DNA of 64,000 nt from contig NC_049912.1 in NCBI RefSeq assembly GCF_001411555.2, positions 21,585,722-21,649,721 of the forward strand, given 5' to 3'. The first letter of the stretch is position 1. Each line of letters starts with the position of its first letter. Shown in pieces: positions 12,430 through 24,748 of the stretch. The translations under genes and the position numbers were made by a program. The stretch comes from Juglans regia. Taxonomy: Eukaryota > Streptophyta > Magnoliopsida > Fagales > Juglandaceae. The notes under the pieces are model-generated. The model was not told the origin of the DNA and did not search any database. It saw nothing but the letters and a program-made list of their open reading frames with translations.

Positions 12430-14934
12430 CTTATTTGTTTCGGGGGTTTAGAGAGGGCCAAATAAAACTAAAACTATAATAAAATATTTTTTGTTCTATT
12501 TCTATACAATTTTTCCTACGATATAAAACAATATGATAGTAAAATTTAAAATAAAAATAAAATACGTTTAATATAAACAATGTATTAAAAAAGTATATGA
12601 TATGTAAAAAACAATATATCATTGAAATAACATAAAGACACTTATACAAATATATCAAACAAAAGAAACATAGAGTGTCTAAAATTGCAAGTTGCATTAT
12701 TTTAAAGAAATAAAATCATCAAGTATTGAATTTAAATCAAAATTTTTAGTTATTTCACTTTCATAATTGAAAATGTCCATTCACTAGTCATTATAGATAT
12801 TGGAAGAGTCAAAACAAGACAAATCATTCTATCAATAAGATAGTATGTATTTGATTTCTTTGTCTCCACCAATCCTCGACATAAATATGCAATAGATGAC
12901 AAATTCTAAAACTTCGGATTAGTAAGCACATCAGCTTCAAATTATTTCAATTGAAACCTTAAATTAATTTTCTCGTTTTAAAAAATTAAGATGATGATAC
13001 TTTTCCGCAAGACAATAGATATTATCAATATTAAATGATTTATAAGTATCATTTGGATCCAAAACTGAGCTAAGGGTTAAAAGCTTTGTCACTCCATCAC
13101 CAAATTTATTGTCAAGCTCTTGCATTTGAAAATCTATAGTAGCATTAAATATTTCAAAATGATAATGATGTTCTATCATAATGTGATCTCGTTGATGGTG
13201 ACCATGACCTTGTACATAACGAGAGCTCAATTATGGAATGTCAATATCAAATTTCTTGGAGAAAGATACAACATTTTCAAGTAGATTTTTCCAACATTCA
13301 TTTCTTAACTTTTGAATGAGTCATTTTGTAGTAGAAATCATATTCATGGAATTTAAGATGCCTTGAGATTTTTGCTGTAACACTTGACTAAAAACTATAG
13401 TAATACCCATGATTTTTTTTTATTAAATGTAAAATAAATATAAATTGAAATGATGTAATCATTTTATATGCAGTATTCACATCCTCGCGTTGAAACTAAG
13501 TAGATCTTTCTTTTATTATGTTTTCAAGCACTGAGCAAGTAGCTCCAAACATTCGTAGTAGATTGCAAATAGAATAAAAATGAGAACCCCAACGAGAATC
13601 ATCGGCTCGTTTGATAGTGCCAATTTGGTTAGCTCCTTTTTCATTTTCAAGTTCATCAATAGCTATCATATGTACAATTTGTGTTGCCTAAACAACTTGT
13701 AGTTCAACATGACATTTACATGAAGCGTCCACCTCATTGATGATGAAATTTAAATTTGAGAAAAACTCATGAATATAAACCACCTCTCTAGATGCAGCAA
13801 CTAATGCTAACTGTAATCGGTGAACAAAACAATGAACATAGTATGTATATGGACAATCTTTAAGAAATAATGATTACAATCATTTCCATTCACCACGCAT
13901 ATTATTAGCACCATCATATCCTTGCCCATAAATATTTTGAATATCATAACAATGATGAGAAAGAATTGTAGATATTTCATTCTTTAAACTTAATGCCGAT
14001 GTATCTTTAACATGTACAAGATCAAAAAATCGTTCTTGTATAAAATCATCATCATCAACAAATCTCAAGATTATAGTCATTTGCTTCCTCTTAGGCTCAT
14101 CTTGTGTCTCATCAACAATAAAGCAAAATTTAGAATTTTCAACATTTTCACGAATTTTGTTTCACACTTACTTTGCAAGAACTTGCAAAATCTCTTTTTT
14201 AATTTTGGGTGAAGTATACTTAGAAGATTTATGAGCATTCTCCAAAACAAGTTTTCCAACTTTGTCATTATACGAAGTCAATAGTTTAAGCATCTTAAAT
14301 CCTCACAAAATTTCATAACATTATTATGACAAGAGCAATGATCCTCCCAATATGATTCAAAAAGGTACAATGTTTTCTAACATTAATTTTCTTTTAACTT
14401 CTAAATCCTACGATAGTAAGTACATCCCATCTAGAACGTCGAAATACTTTCATTATAAAAAAATAACAAGGTAAACAATATGTAGCATCATTTGATGGAG
14501 AATACTCTAGCCAAGATGCAAATTATACAAACCAAGAAACTTGAAAGCAACGAGTATGCTTTTCAGAACCAGAAAATGGATATTTTGAGAGACGTATTTG
14601 ATATTGACCCATTTTCAAGTAAGCTCTTATTATTTCATCACGTTGATTGACTAGATAGTCCTACATAGAAGAACGTAATCCTAAATCTCGTTGTAGAGAA
14701 GATATATTAATCTCTTTAGAATCAAATGTTGACGATGTAAAATGAATCTCTTCAGACTCCACAATTGGAGAGTTAAGATCCGGATTTTCCTCAGGTTCAA
14801 TTGTTATAATTTTAGAAGAATTTTCTGGAATATCAACTTATTTTATTTTGAAGAATAAGTCGATAGTTTTTTATTTAGACATAATTCATGAATCTAAATT
14901 TAAAATCAAATTGAAACATATAAAATAAAGTTAG

Positions 14935-14965
<31 letters not shown>

Positions 14966-15790
14966 TTCAATTACTCATGAAACATGAATTTAAAGTTAAT
15001 CTTTAAGAACAAAATAAATAACCATTCAATAAACATAATTGTATATAAGCCAAACCAAGTAGTATTCAATCTATTTAAAAAAGAAAAAGAAAAATTGTAA
15101 ACAAAAATATAATTGCATCAGTACATGAAAGAAGGGGAAAAGTGAAAAAAAAAAACTTCAAAAACATTACATCAATAGATTTAATACAATTATATATGTG
15201 AAAGAAGAAGAAAATGTAAAAAAAAAAAATGGAACAAAAAAAAATAGAGAAAAGTCAAACCATGTATGCAGTGGCAAAACTATCACTATGTATGTAGGCA
15301 ACTAGGCTATTACAATGTTACTGTTACTGTAGTTTGTAAAAGAGCTGCAATCTGCACCAAAAATTCGCTTCAAGACACACGTAATTGCACCCATGATCAA
15401 AAGTCCTCATTTTTTGCCTTTTGGCAAATGGTAAGGACAAGAAACTGCATAATTGTAGGCGGTAGCGGGCAGAAGAGAAGAAAACATCCGACTTCCTTTT
15501 TTTTTTTATTGATAGTAAAAATGTGTCATCATGTTACTAGATCATTTTATTTTACTCGAGATGTATTTTATTTATTTTATTTTTAAATCGGATTAAATTG
15601 TTTTAAATTGGACTTATAAGTATTAATTTATAAGATCAAAATAATTTTGTAGATGGGGGCCAAGATAATTTTTTAGAGAGAGGACCAACAGAAGATGAGA
15701 TTAATATCATCCTATTAAATCATAAAAAATTAACATGTATTTTTTTTTTAAACTATGGGGGGGAGGCTCCTGCCCCCTTTATAGTTCCTG
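12430..15790 (-). mobile_element. Decayed hAT-superfamily element (TTF/ZMYM1-like transposase type)
   Basis: The limits are approximate. The element encloses the broken transposase at 12735-14884 plus flanks with G/C runs typical of the ends of these elements (GGGGGGGAGGCTCC near 15760 and CGGGGGTTTAGAGAGGGCC near 12440). I could not define exact terminal inverted repeats or an 8-bp target duplication. An AT microsatellite lies at 14935-14961. Confidence 0.55.
12735..14884 (-). pseudogene. hAT transposase pseudogene (TTF zinc finger, DUF4371, hAT dimerisation)
   Basis: Reading the - strand in shifting frames gives the whole architecture in order. Near 14884 is MSK, stop, KTIDLFFKIK. Near 14480-14560 is a TTF-type finger piece (CFQVSWFV then DATYCLPCYFF). 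Next comes DTSALSLKNEISTILSHHC, then YGQGYDGANNMRGEW at about 13890-13930, then YYVHCFVHRLQLALVAASRE near 13790-13850. The hAT C-terminal motif LVLTLPISIMTSEWTFSIMK is near 12770-12830, where the family usually has TTERAFSAMK. In-frame stops and frameshifts separate the blocks, so it cannot make a working transposase. Intact relatives are usually 700-800 aa. Confidence 0.85.
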
Positions 15791-15859
15791 TTTAGCTTGT
15801 CTACTAGTTCTGCTATTAAAGAACGATGGACAGTATTCTTAGTTTTTATTATAAATGCC

Positions 15860-16080
15860 ATTATTGTATGTTTCACTTTCACTAGCCTACATGTCTTGCA
15901 AGCAAGTGAGCTAGCTCATCACCTTGTCTTTCAATATAGAGCACTTCATAATCCTCAAACTGCTTTAAAAGAAGCTAAATTTCTGCAATCAAAGGCCTCA
16001 ATTTTGATAAATTAGATTCCCTTGATCAAATAGCTTCAATAACATTCAATGAATCAAGTTGTCATAGCTTCAATATTGTC
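15860..16080 (-). pseudogene. RNase H-like domain fragment of a retroelement
   Basis: The - strand reads DSLNVIEAI, stop, SRESNLSKLRPLIAEI, stop, then LLLKQFEDYEVLYIERQGDE followed by LAHLLARHVG. This matches the C-terminal half of plant RVT_3/RNase H-like domains, with the usual EGDSxxVI start and the R.GN..AH.LAR end. Two in-frame stops and a frameshift before the first D show it is dead. It abuts the hAT remnant and no reverse transcriptase is next to it. Confidence 0.75.
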
Positions 16081-17245
16081 CACTCCAACCACTCCTACTT
16101 CTTTTCTACACAAGCCGATAAAATTCACATTTGTCGTCACTTAGAAACTTTACCTTTATTTTATTCTAAAAATTTTATATGCAGTCATTTTTATGTATTT
16201 CTTACGTACTCTACAAATATGATTGGCTGCGTCACTTTTTTTTAATACAAAATAATTGATTTGGCCAATCACATCAGTTGAATGCGTAAAGAGTAATACG
16301 TAAAAGTGACTGTATGTAACATAACTCATTTTATTCAACTTTGTTCATTAAAATATTTTGAGTACAATAAAGCAAATAGAGAGATGTCTCTTAAGAACGT
16401 GTATCCAAAGAAACTAAAAACTAAAAATGCTTTTGTAGAGAGGCTTTTTCTTGCTTTAAAATGGGCAACGTTAACATACTGCGAGAGAGGTTAGAAGTTG
16501 AGGTGATTTTAGATGATCTGAGTTGATTTATAAATAATAATATTTTATGAATCTCATTTAGATGTATTTGAATGCAAACAAATTGATATATATTTAAATG
16601 TACAAAATAAATTAGATGAGTTTAACTTTTTTATAAAAAATTAAAAAAGTATTAGATTTTATTAATAATTTATTTAAAATAGATTGAGGTTATATTGACA
16701 TTGAAATATAGCCTTACTCAGCAACCATCCCATCAACATTTCCATTAGCTTTCTTGCTTTTGCATCCTCCCACTCTTTAACGTTTTGATCTAACTGAAAA
16801 AGCATTCTACAGCATGAGAAGTTTTTTAAAGTGGTTGGGATTAGTTTAGAATTTATTTATTTATATTCCACTTTTGGAATTTGAGTGATAAAACAAATCT
16901 ATTGTCATCCATGAGTCTTATATTATTATATATTTAATTAATATATATATATATATATATTGCAATACTTATTTCTATTATTTCTTTCATTTTAAATCAA
17001 AATATTTCGGACAAAGATTTTAAAGGGAACGGAGATTTTCTGGAATTGTACGATCAAATTAGATTGCCAAATTTTGTAAAAAAGTAGACACTATGGACCT
17101 ACAATATTTATATTAACATTTTAATATTGTATCTATCTATCTATCTTTCTAATTTTTAATTGGACCACATGAATTAGAGATGATTGTAATTGTTCTAAGA
17201 AATCAGTCACATAATAATTTATTAGTTTAATTTGCAATTCAACTC
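16081..17245. other. AT-rich spacer with MITE-like sequence
   Basis: No gene is visible. About 16500-16700 has short blocks such as GATGATCTGAGTTGA and AAATAAATTAGATGAGTT that recall a degraded MITE of the kind found at 43379 and 53551, but no clear ends. AT microsatellite at 16939-16960 and ATCT run near 17132-17146. Confidence 0.4.
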
Positions 17246-17246
17246 C

Positions 17247-19158
17247 AAATTATGAGTGTCAATATGTTATACAACCCGTTAACCTAACATAAATACGATG
17301 CAAAATTAGTGGGTTTGGATTTGATGTTAACGAATTCGGATCAAAACGGACTAACTCTTAAGACACACGCGATTCATTAATGGGCCACTAATAGATCTGA
17401 CCGTTTAGACCTGTTTAATTTTTTACTCAAAATTATAATTATATAATTTTTAACCTAAAAATAAAAATACCTTAATCCTATTTTGTATTTCCTAACTCTC
17501 TCCCAGACCCTCACTCTTTCTCAATTCTCAATTGAGTCAGTTCTTACAAGACACTACCGCCTCTCACACTTCTTCTGGATTGTAATTTTGGTGTTTTTAT
17601 TGTTTAGATTGTAATTTTAGACTTATGTAATTAGTTTCATATTTTTGGAAGATATTGCGATTTTAACTTTTATGTGAAATTATATTAATCAGTTCAAATG
17701 AATTAGTTAGGTTAATTCAACCCATTTACATAAACGGGTTGACATGGATCGAAACGGGTCATCTTGTGTCGATATATTTTTAATTAATTCATATAAACAG
17801 GTCGTGTCGTGTCAATCCGTTATTTTAATGGATCGTGTTAAGGTTAAGAAATCTGACCCGTTAAGCTTAAGAAAAATGCTTCTTGCAACCGACTTGTGCA
17901 ACCGGTGGGAAATCTCCACGTCATTGATGAAACGCTGTGTTTTATTTTTACATTGCAAGAGGTAGGAAGAATAAAATCCTTCTAACACACTGGCAAAATT
18001 TCATCTTTTTCTCCACGAAGCCACAGACGGCCACTCCCCCCCTTCGTCTTCTCCACGAACCAACGAAGCCACAACCACTCCTCAAGAGGCACTTCCACTT
18101 GTCGACTAAAGTTGGCAACGAAGATGATGATGAAGTTTCAAGCATCAAATCTTCCTCAATCGCAATTTGTTTTTACTCTATGTGCCATGCCCATTGACGA
18201 CTCCTCCGACTGGATGACCTCCACCACCATCAATGGAAAGCAACAAACTGGGTCTCTTTCCAAACAGATTCGAGTTTCTGCTACGATCTCTTTCCACCAT
18301 CAACGTCGCAGTGCTCTTCTCCTCCACTTTCCATCGCCGGCATCCTCCACCATCGACAGAATAGGTAGGGAAAATAAAAAACTGAACAAAATCAAAATGG
18401 GTCTCTTTCCAAACAGATTCGAAAAAATTCATCAAACTCGACTAAAAACTTCCAGAAATGCAAACCATGAAGAAGGAAATAAATATGTTACATTAGCAAA
18501 ATCATAGGAACCACATACAGATTAACATACCATCACCACCGAGCAACCAAATGCTACGAAATGAAATTAATTGTCGCTGAAATTGTCAATTCAATTTTCC
18601 AGTGAAAGCTGGAAACAAATACCTAGTTCTACAAGTTCTTCAATTCAAAACAAATACCCAGAGGAAAAAAAATTCTATCACTCACTCGAAATGACCTTTA
18701 GCTTATTAGAGAAGAGTCACATGGGCTAAGAAACTGGCACAATTGCTTTTTCTTTAATAGGTGGGTGTGAAAAGTTTCCACTACATCTACTATGATGTTT
18801 TAATGGCTTCAAGAAATGAAATTAGGGCTCTGAGTTGCTTCGGATGGAGCTAGACGGTGAAGAAGATGAAGATGGAGTGATTGGAGTAGGTCCCATGGCA
18901 TTGTACGTGTACCGAAAGATAAAAGAGAGGGAAAGAGTGGTGGGTCCCTCCCTTTTTGGGTGGGTCTCTCCTTTTTTTTTTTTAATCCAAAAAATGAAAT
19001 AAATAATAAAAAAACAACCGGTTGCATCGCGATTTTCATAGCCGGTTGTACCTAGCATTGTTGTAAGCTTAATGGGTCATATTCAAATGAACCTATAACG
19101 TATAATATACACAATACGAACACGATACGAACACAACTCGTTAACATGATTTGCCACC
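17247..19158. mobile_element. Non-autonomous hAT-like element interrupted by a Mutator-like insertion
   Basis: The left end GAGTGTCAATATGTTATACA and the reverse complement of the right end (AAAGGTGGCAAATCATGTTA) are imperfect inverted repeats, both followed by AACCCGTTAAC-like and TCGTATCGTGTTCG-like blocks. Internal ACGGGT/ACCCGT and GTCGTGTCGTGTC motifs are typical of this common plant repeat. A degraded 8-bp duplication may flank it (CCAAATTA against CAAAGTTA). Removing the insertion at 17871-19063 leaves about 710 bp of element, too short for a transposase. Confidence 0.6.
17871..19063. mobile_element. Mutator-like non-autonomous element with perfect 9-bp target duplication
   Basis: The left end GAAAAATGCTTCTTGCAACC and the reverse complement of the right end, CAACAATGCTAGGTACAACC, match at most positions. 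Both sides carry the exact 9-bp duplication TAAGCTTAA (17862-17870 and 19064-19072), the size made by Mutator-like elements. Further CAACCGG copies lie inside each end. The 1,193-bp interior has moderately GC-rich stretches (18000-18400) without a recognisable protein; I see no transposase. Confidence 0.8.
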
Positions 19159-19318
19159 TTTACTCAAAGTTAAAAGGCTACTTTGGCTTAAAACTAATTA
19201 AATAGAATTCCTCACACCAGAGGAATAATGTATATATATATTTAAAAATAATCAATAGAATTTTTTAAAATTCACATGTAGCAACCCTGTGGATAGGAAT
19301 CTCTCTCCCACGTAGTTT

Positions 19319-19620
19319 TTTTTTTTTTGTTCTCTTAAGAAAAAGGGGAGTCAGGGCGACCAGAGTAGCAACCCTCCCTAAACGTGATCATAGGAGCCCC
19401 TCTTCACTATTGAATGTCTAGTTTGAACCATAGTTACTATCTCAAGGACGAGGCCGTCACCACAGCACCTTCAAAGTATCCAGCTAGTCCAAAACTTATC
19501 TTATGACCCAAAGGTCAGACTTTACTATCATAAGTAATTTCAACTTATGTTCTGACTTTAGCTCCTGACCTCGAAATCATAAAATACCATCTCATACCAA
19601 TTGAGCTACCATCTTGGTGG
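19319..19620 (-). mobile_element. tRNA-derived SINE with 17-bp target duplication
   Basis: Read on the - strand it starts with a tRNA-like A box (GGTAGCTCAATTGGTATGAG), has a B-box-like TTTCGAGGTCAGGAGC, and ends in a poly(A) tail, seen as poly(T) at 19316-19328. The 17-bp duplication TCTCTCCCACGTAGTTT flanks it at 19302-19318 and 19621-19637. The exact duplication suggests a fairly recent insertion. Confidence 0.88.
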
Positions 19621-19637
19621 TCTCTCCCACGTAGTTT

Positions 19638-21425
19638 ATACTACCTACAGCTTTATTTTATCATTAAAAAAAATGCATTAATATTTGAACAATGATTTTA
19701 TTTTGCATGTGATTAATAAGAAAAGTATTACGTACACAAATAGATTATATAAAAATAAATTTATAAAGTAATATAGTTTTATATGAATAGTAAAATTTAT
19801 TTTATAATAAAAATATTTTTATAATTTAACATTTTATATGAAATTATGCATAAGTTTACTGGTAAATATTACGAATAAGAAACTCCTAAAAACTTTGTTA
19901 CCTGCACACGTGAGGTATCATATCTTCACTTTCGGCAAAGCTGTTGATCTCGTGGTTCTATGAAGTCATTATTCTTCTCATAATTGCACTTAATTCTTAT
20001 ATTAAAGAAAACATGAATGTCTATCAACAAACTGACTTATCGATACATTATCAACATCACTGATTCATTAATGTAGAAGTGATCAGTCGCATCGATCAAT
20101 GAGTTTGTAAAAAATATTTTTCTTCTTAGCAATAAATATATAAATTAAATAATAAAATTTATATTTTCTCATTAACTAAATTTTTTAAAATGAGTGATAA
20201 ATTTAGCATTATATCACAATATATAGAGATAATTTTGAGTTCAATTTCGATTCTATACTCTATTATATCTAATTAAATATTTTACAATATTTTAAATTAG
20301 TAGTTTGAGAAATTCACAGGATGCAAGCTGCTTGGGTTTATATATAGGCCCATGATTATTTAAACAAAATTACTTCTTTAGGCATCAAACCTTTACCTCT
20401 TGCTTTATTTCTTCTCTTCTTTTTTTGTTATTTATTTTAAGATTTGAACAGACGAAATTAATTAATTAATCAATATGTGGAAACGATTTGACTTATTAAT
20501 TTATTTGTCTCTAATCTCTAAGTAATTATACGAATTAGCTATGGTTCTCATGGTGTGCCAAAAAAGAATATTATTAGTTATTTTATATTGAGATTTACTA
20601 TACATCAACTACTATTCACTCTCACACCTCACACATATAGATTTTTCATAGGGTGTGAGAGTGTTTTTCATAGGGTATGACGGTATTTTTCATAGGGTGT
20701 GGAGTGTAGGGTGGTAAATATTAGCTGAAAAAAAGAATTTTTCTTCTTCATTTTGTCATCTCTAGTCATCATATATACCGACTAATATTATTCTTATCTT
20801 TTAAACTTAACCTCGCATTCTCTGGCCATAAAAAATCTTCCATTCCATTAGAACTTTTGTCTAGTTAATAGCACGAAAAATGAGTATTTGTAACAGATTA
20901 TTTGTAACAAGAATGACTATTTGAGACAAAAATAGATTCATTTTAATAAGAAATAATCATTTTTGTAAAAAATAGCTGGCAACAAATAAGTAATTTTCTT
21001 GAAGTGGCAGCCATGAAAACGTTTAAAAGTATCGAAATTATAATTTTTAAATAAAACTTAAAAAATTAAAATTAAAATTTTTGGAAATTAAAATATTCAT
21101 ATGCTAGTAATAATGATTTCCATATATTTTGTTTCCAAAAACTAAAAAGTAAAAGAAAAAAGAAATTGTAATGCATCAATTTCTACAAAACTTCTACACA
21201 TGAACCTTTGTTTTTACTTTTGAGGCATGCACAAACAAATTAACAAGGTGCATGGGAAACCAATGAAGGTTGGAACTCTCAACTTGGGTCTGACCAGTGA
21301 AAGCGATCATGTCCTTATGACCCAATAGGAGTTTGGATTTATCTCAACTGCGGGCTTAATTCCCTTGAACGGCCAATTGCAACTTCAGGTACTGTACTTT
21401 GAGTCGGTTCAGCCTAATCCAAAAT
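19638..21425. other. AT-rich intergenic DNA
   Basis: Apart from the MITE at about 20585-20735 I see no gene, RNA or well-bounded element here. Confidence 0.5.
20585..20735 (+). mobile_element. MITE copy A (TTTTTCATAGGGTGTG family)
   Basis: A block of about 150 bp with three internal copies of TTTTTCATAGGGTRTG (20646-20695), bounded by ACTACTATTCAC and GGGTGGTAAATATTAGCTGA. The reverse complement of 40150-40290 aligns along its full length, so the two are members of one short repeat family. Ends and target duplication are not resolved. Confidence 0.65.
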
Positions 21426-21923
21426 GCCATCACGTTTGGATAGCAAAAATAACTCAATACTTTTTAAATATTCTCATACGAATGAAAATATTCCACATGT
21501 CAAATATAATAAATTATCTTCATATCAAAGTCTCTCCAAAAATTATTATAATATTTATCACTATTATATATACATAAAAAATAAAATAACTATAATATTT
21601 ATCACTATTAAATATAAATAAAAAATAAAATCACTATAATATTTATCACTATTATATATAAATAAAAAAATAAAATCATTATAATATTTATCACTATTAT
21701 ATATAAATAAAATCATCATTAAAAAAAATTAATCACTGATGGGATCCACATTTTTTTCAATTATCTATCTAAAAGTCAACAACTCAACATACATCAATTC
21801 ATACATCCAAACAACTCAAAATATTCTTAATAGGATCCACAAACCCACTTCAATCTCTATTCATAACTATTCACAAACATTCTCAACACTTCTCAAGTAT
21901 TCTCACTACCCAAACGTAGCTAC
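21426..21923. mobile_element. MITE with CACGTTTGG-type inverted ends
   Basis: The left end GCCATCACGTTTGGATAGCA and the reverse complement of the right end, GTAGCTACGTTTGGGTAGTG, are inverted repeats around a 498-bp AT-rich body. The body contains a 44-bp tandem array. No coding capacity. The target duplication is unclear. Confidence 0.65.
21547..21723. repeat. 44-bp tandem repeat, four units, inside a MITE
   Basis: TATAATATTTATCACTATTA recurs at 21547, 21591, 21635 and 21680, giving periods of 44, 44 and 45 bp separated by AAATAAAATCA-like spacers. Confidence 0.85.
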
Positions 21924-23543
21924 TTGATTACTGCTAGATATTATTTGCACCCAGTACATAGAATCCGAACCTTAGACTAATTTGGATATAAATCAGACGT
22001 CTTGTGTAGTAGATGTAGAACTAGAAGTACTTGAACATCCTCTGTTTTTCGGATTTTATTACCTCCAAAACAACATTGAACAGCATGCATTTTTATTATT
22101 TGCTATTCAGTTTATAAATTTGTAAAGCATGGAAATTGTTTGTGAAAATTTAGTATACAGTTAGGGCTAGACTAGTGGAGGGATAATTCATTACACACGT
22201 ACACTGCTAATTGCATGCATGCAATTGTAGAACACGTCCTGAGATATTCATGTATCCCATGCATGCATGCACGTACTTACGTACGTACGTACGGTAGCCT
22301 TTGTTGGCGGTCCTAAGTGCGTTTAGTTGTACGTACTGTTAGGGTGCAGTCAACAGTACTACTACTTATATATGTCCAAGTAGTAATTAAACTCGAGCTA
22401 TATATATATCAACAACATTAATTGCATGCGATGAAAATTAACAACCGGTTGCTACGCAAATGAATGGTAAATATGCCAACGGCATGTGGCGTGATTGCAT
22501 AAAGACCGCCCACATCTTTAAAATAGAGATCATGGATTTGACCCCCCGACATCACCTGATGTATAAAAAGAAAAAAGAAAAAAGAATGACAAATATAAAT
22601 GATCTTTTGGTTGGTATTTTATTTTCTTGTCGTGATAACAGATAAATATTGTTAATGAAAGTAAGGATACTCTTATAGGAAACGTACAGTACCACCCATA
22701 TATGCAAAAACCAGGATGGATGCATGCATGCACAATGATCAAACTCATGAAATTAAACATGAGGTCATGCATGTCCCATGCATTAAATATTCCCAATTTA
22801 CTATCTTTAATTCTGATCTCAATTAAGCTTAGCCCTTTTATATATGTTGATCAAGTACTAGTAGTACTACTACTGATCATCCCATGAAGTTGATTTGGGA
22901 AACAACATTATAAAACGAGATCAAGTGGATTTGTCTTTCTAATTATAATGTAGAAACAAATTACATGAAAAGAGACAAAAGGAAAAGGAAAAGAGAAGGA
23001 TATGTTCTGTCTTTTTTTTTGAAAGAAATGAAATATAGAAAGAATAGAAGAAGATGGAGATCAATATTGAAAGAGTACTTCAATATGAACTCATGAAACA
23101 AGTGCACTTTTTTAACCCTTCTGATCTTCTCTTCCCACCACTATCAAATCCTCAAAATCTTAGGCGTGCAACTCTAAGTGGGGTGCCTTATCATGATGAT
23201 GAGATCGATATCCCAGTATCCCACCAAACCCTTTTAATTTCTGCTTCCTACTTACCAAATCAGCCCCTCATCATCTCTTATATATATTTTCCCCCCCAAC
23301 TTTTTTTTTTTTTTTTTTTGAAAATCTTTCTGCACAAGTCAACCCCACATTCATCATCTTGTTACCCAATCAGATTCGTCCACGTCGTCGATCGATCGTC
23401 ATCATGATCACCCACCCCTACGATTTTCAACTAACTCTAACTCCCTAGTTCTGATCTCTTTTTTCCTCCTATTGGAACGAACTCCTTCTGATCATATCTA
23501 CCACCACCGCAACCACCATTGCCAATTCTTCCCGGTCGATCGC
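21924..23543. other. Intergenic DNA 3' of the decarboxylase gene
   Basis: No gene is recognised. It should contain the 3' UTR of the - strand decarboxylase. Notable are an 18-bp perfect palindrome centred on CATGCATG (22209-22226), CGTAC runs near 22270-22292 and a poly(T) near 23302-23320. Confidence 0.5.
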
Positions 23544-24593
23544 TTACTTCCGGCGACTCGTAAACGTTTGAAACACTACACTCCCGGCCGCCGGGAATTC
23601 ATCCATTGTGCAACTCCGGCATTTCCAACCAAGAGGCTCGAGCGCTGTTGCCACCTTTGTCCACACCTCATGGCTTGTGCATGTAGTCGATACAGACATG
23701 GTTGCCGGCCGGAAGACTTGCACCACCTTCTTCAAAACCTGAGCAACATCATCGTCGTGATCATCGTAAATGGACCCAACGAACTCGAAGCTGGCGTAGC
23801 TGAAACCATCCTCAGGGGTTACATGAATGGTGGAGTAGCGGTCACCATCGATAATGCCATTCATGGAGTAACCGCAAGGATCGAACGCAAAATCACAAAT
23901 AAGAGCACCGGGGTTAATGTCTCCGATACCAGTCAGCTTGGTCATCTCTTTCCCTGCAGAATCGCCGGTCTTTTCATCCCCGGGACGCTTAAAGAATTTG
24001 CGAGCGAGGACACGGTCGAGCTCTGTCATGCAGATTTCCAGTGTGTACAGCACGTCAGGAACATGCGGGGTGCTGCCGATCATCACGTGAGCCTCATCGC
24101 TAGCAGCAGTGAAAACATGCCAAGAATGGGAGGGGATTTTAGAGGGCATAACCGAGGCCTTTCTATAGCAAAGATTGCTGGGGAGGCAATCTTCCAAATA
24201 GATAACTTCTTCCTTGAAGCTGGTGTGGGGAAAGGGCTGTGCCATGGGGAAGATAAAGCTACCTCGAGTGTAGCGGCAGGAGCAGAGAGTGAGGCCAAGG
24301 TGACGTGCGTAGAGAAGCAACGGACGGATGGATTTGAGAAGCTGGGTGGTCCCGCATGTCTTGATGATGATCTTTGTGGGGTAGACGAAGAGGCTGGACT
24401 CTGATAACACGTAGGCATCGAAGAAGTGGTTTCCCACAGCCGAGACCACGGTGCATTGCACAGCATCTAGGACTTGTTCTAGGGACTCGAACTCGAGCTG
24501 CCTCAGACCCATGCCTGTCAGCACTGAAGGATCATCTCCAAAGAACTGGAGCTCCAGGCGCTTCTCAAAGCCTTCAAAACCAGAGGCTGCCAT
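23544..24593 (-). CDS. SAMDC4: S-adenosylmethionine decarboxylase proenzyme, SAMDC4/BUD2-like (349 aa)
   Basis: It makes decarboxylated S-adenosylmethionine, the aminopropyl donor for spermidine, spermine and thermospermine. The intronless frame starts at MAASGFEGFEKRLEL; an in-frame non-ATG extension of eight codons lies upstream, so 24593 is the proper start. The catalytic glutamates fall in GFEGFEKRLE (E7, E10). The self-cleavage site is LSE-SS (about E65/S66), where the serine becomes the pyruvoyl group. KTCGTT (C80) is the conserved acid region. TIHVTPEDGFSYASFE is the family PEST/active-site segment, and the C-terminus is TFTSRRK. Length is typical. The SAMDC4/BUD2 assignment rests on recalled similarity and on the FRS7/12 gene nearby. 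The leader from the TATA box to the start has no upstream ATG, so the polyamine-responsive uORF found in other plant SAMDC genes is absent. Confidence 0.95.
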   Translation of the reverse strand: MAASGFEGFEKRLELQFFGDDPSVLTGMGLRQLEFESLEQVLDAVQCTVVSAVGNHFFDAYVLSESSLFVYPTKIIIKTCGTTQLLKSIRPLLLYARHLGLTLCSCRYTRGSFIFPMAQPFPHTSFKEEVIYLEDCLPSNLCYRKASVMPSKIPSHSWHVFTAASDEAHVMIGSTPHVPDVLYTLEICMTELDRVLARKFFKRPGDEKTGDSAGKEMTKLTGIGDINPGALICDFAFDPCGYSMNGIIDGDRYSTIHVTPEDGFSYASFEFVGSIYDDHDDDVAQVLKKVVQVFRPATMSVSTTCTSHEVWTKVATALEPLGWKCRSCTMDEFPAAGSVVFQTFTSRRK

Positions 24594-24748
24594 TAATAAT
24601 TTGTTTGGATGAAACACAGAGAGATTGATACTGAAAGAGATGGTATAATATGGGAGAAATGAATGAGATGTGCAGAGAATTGAAAGAGATTAGATATGTA
24701 GTGGGAGTGTGCAACTACAGGTGAAAGAGAGAAGTGGTGGTGGATGAA

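Noticed and set aside
21540..21723. Regularly spaced repeats resembling a CRISPR array
   Set aside because: It is an AT-rich 44-bp tandem repeat without unique spacers, within a MITE in a plant genome.
23472..24404. 310-codon + strand open frame
   Set aside because: It is the antisense shadow of the decarboxylase gene, whose - strand protein is unmistakable.
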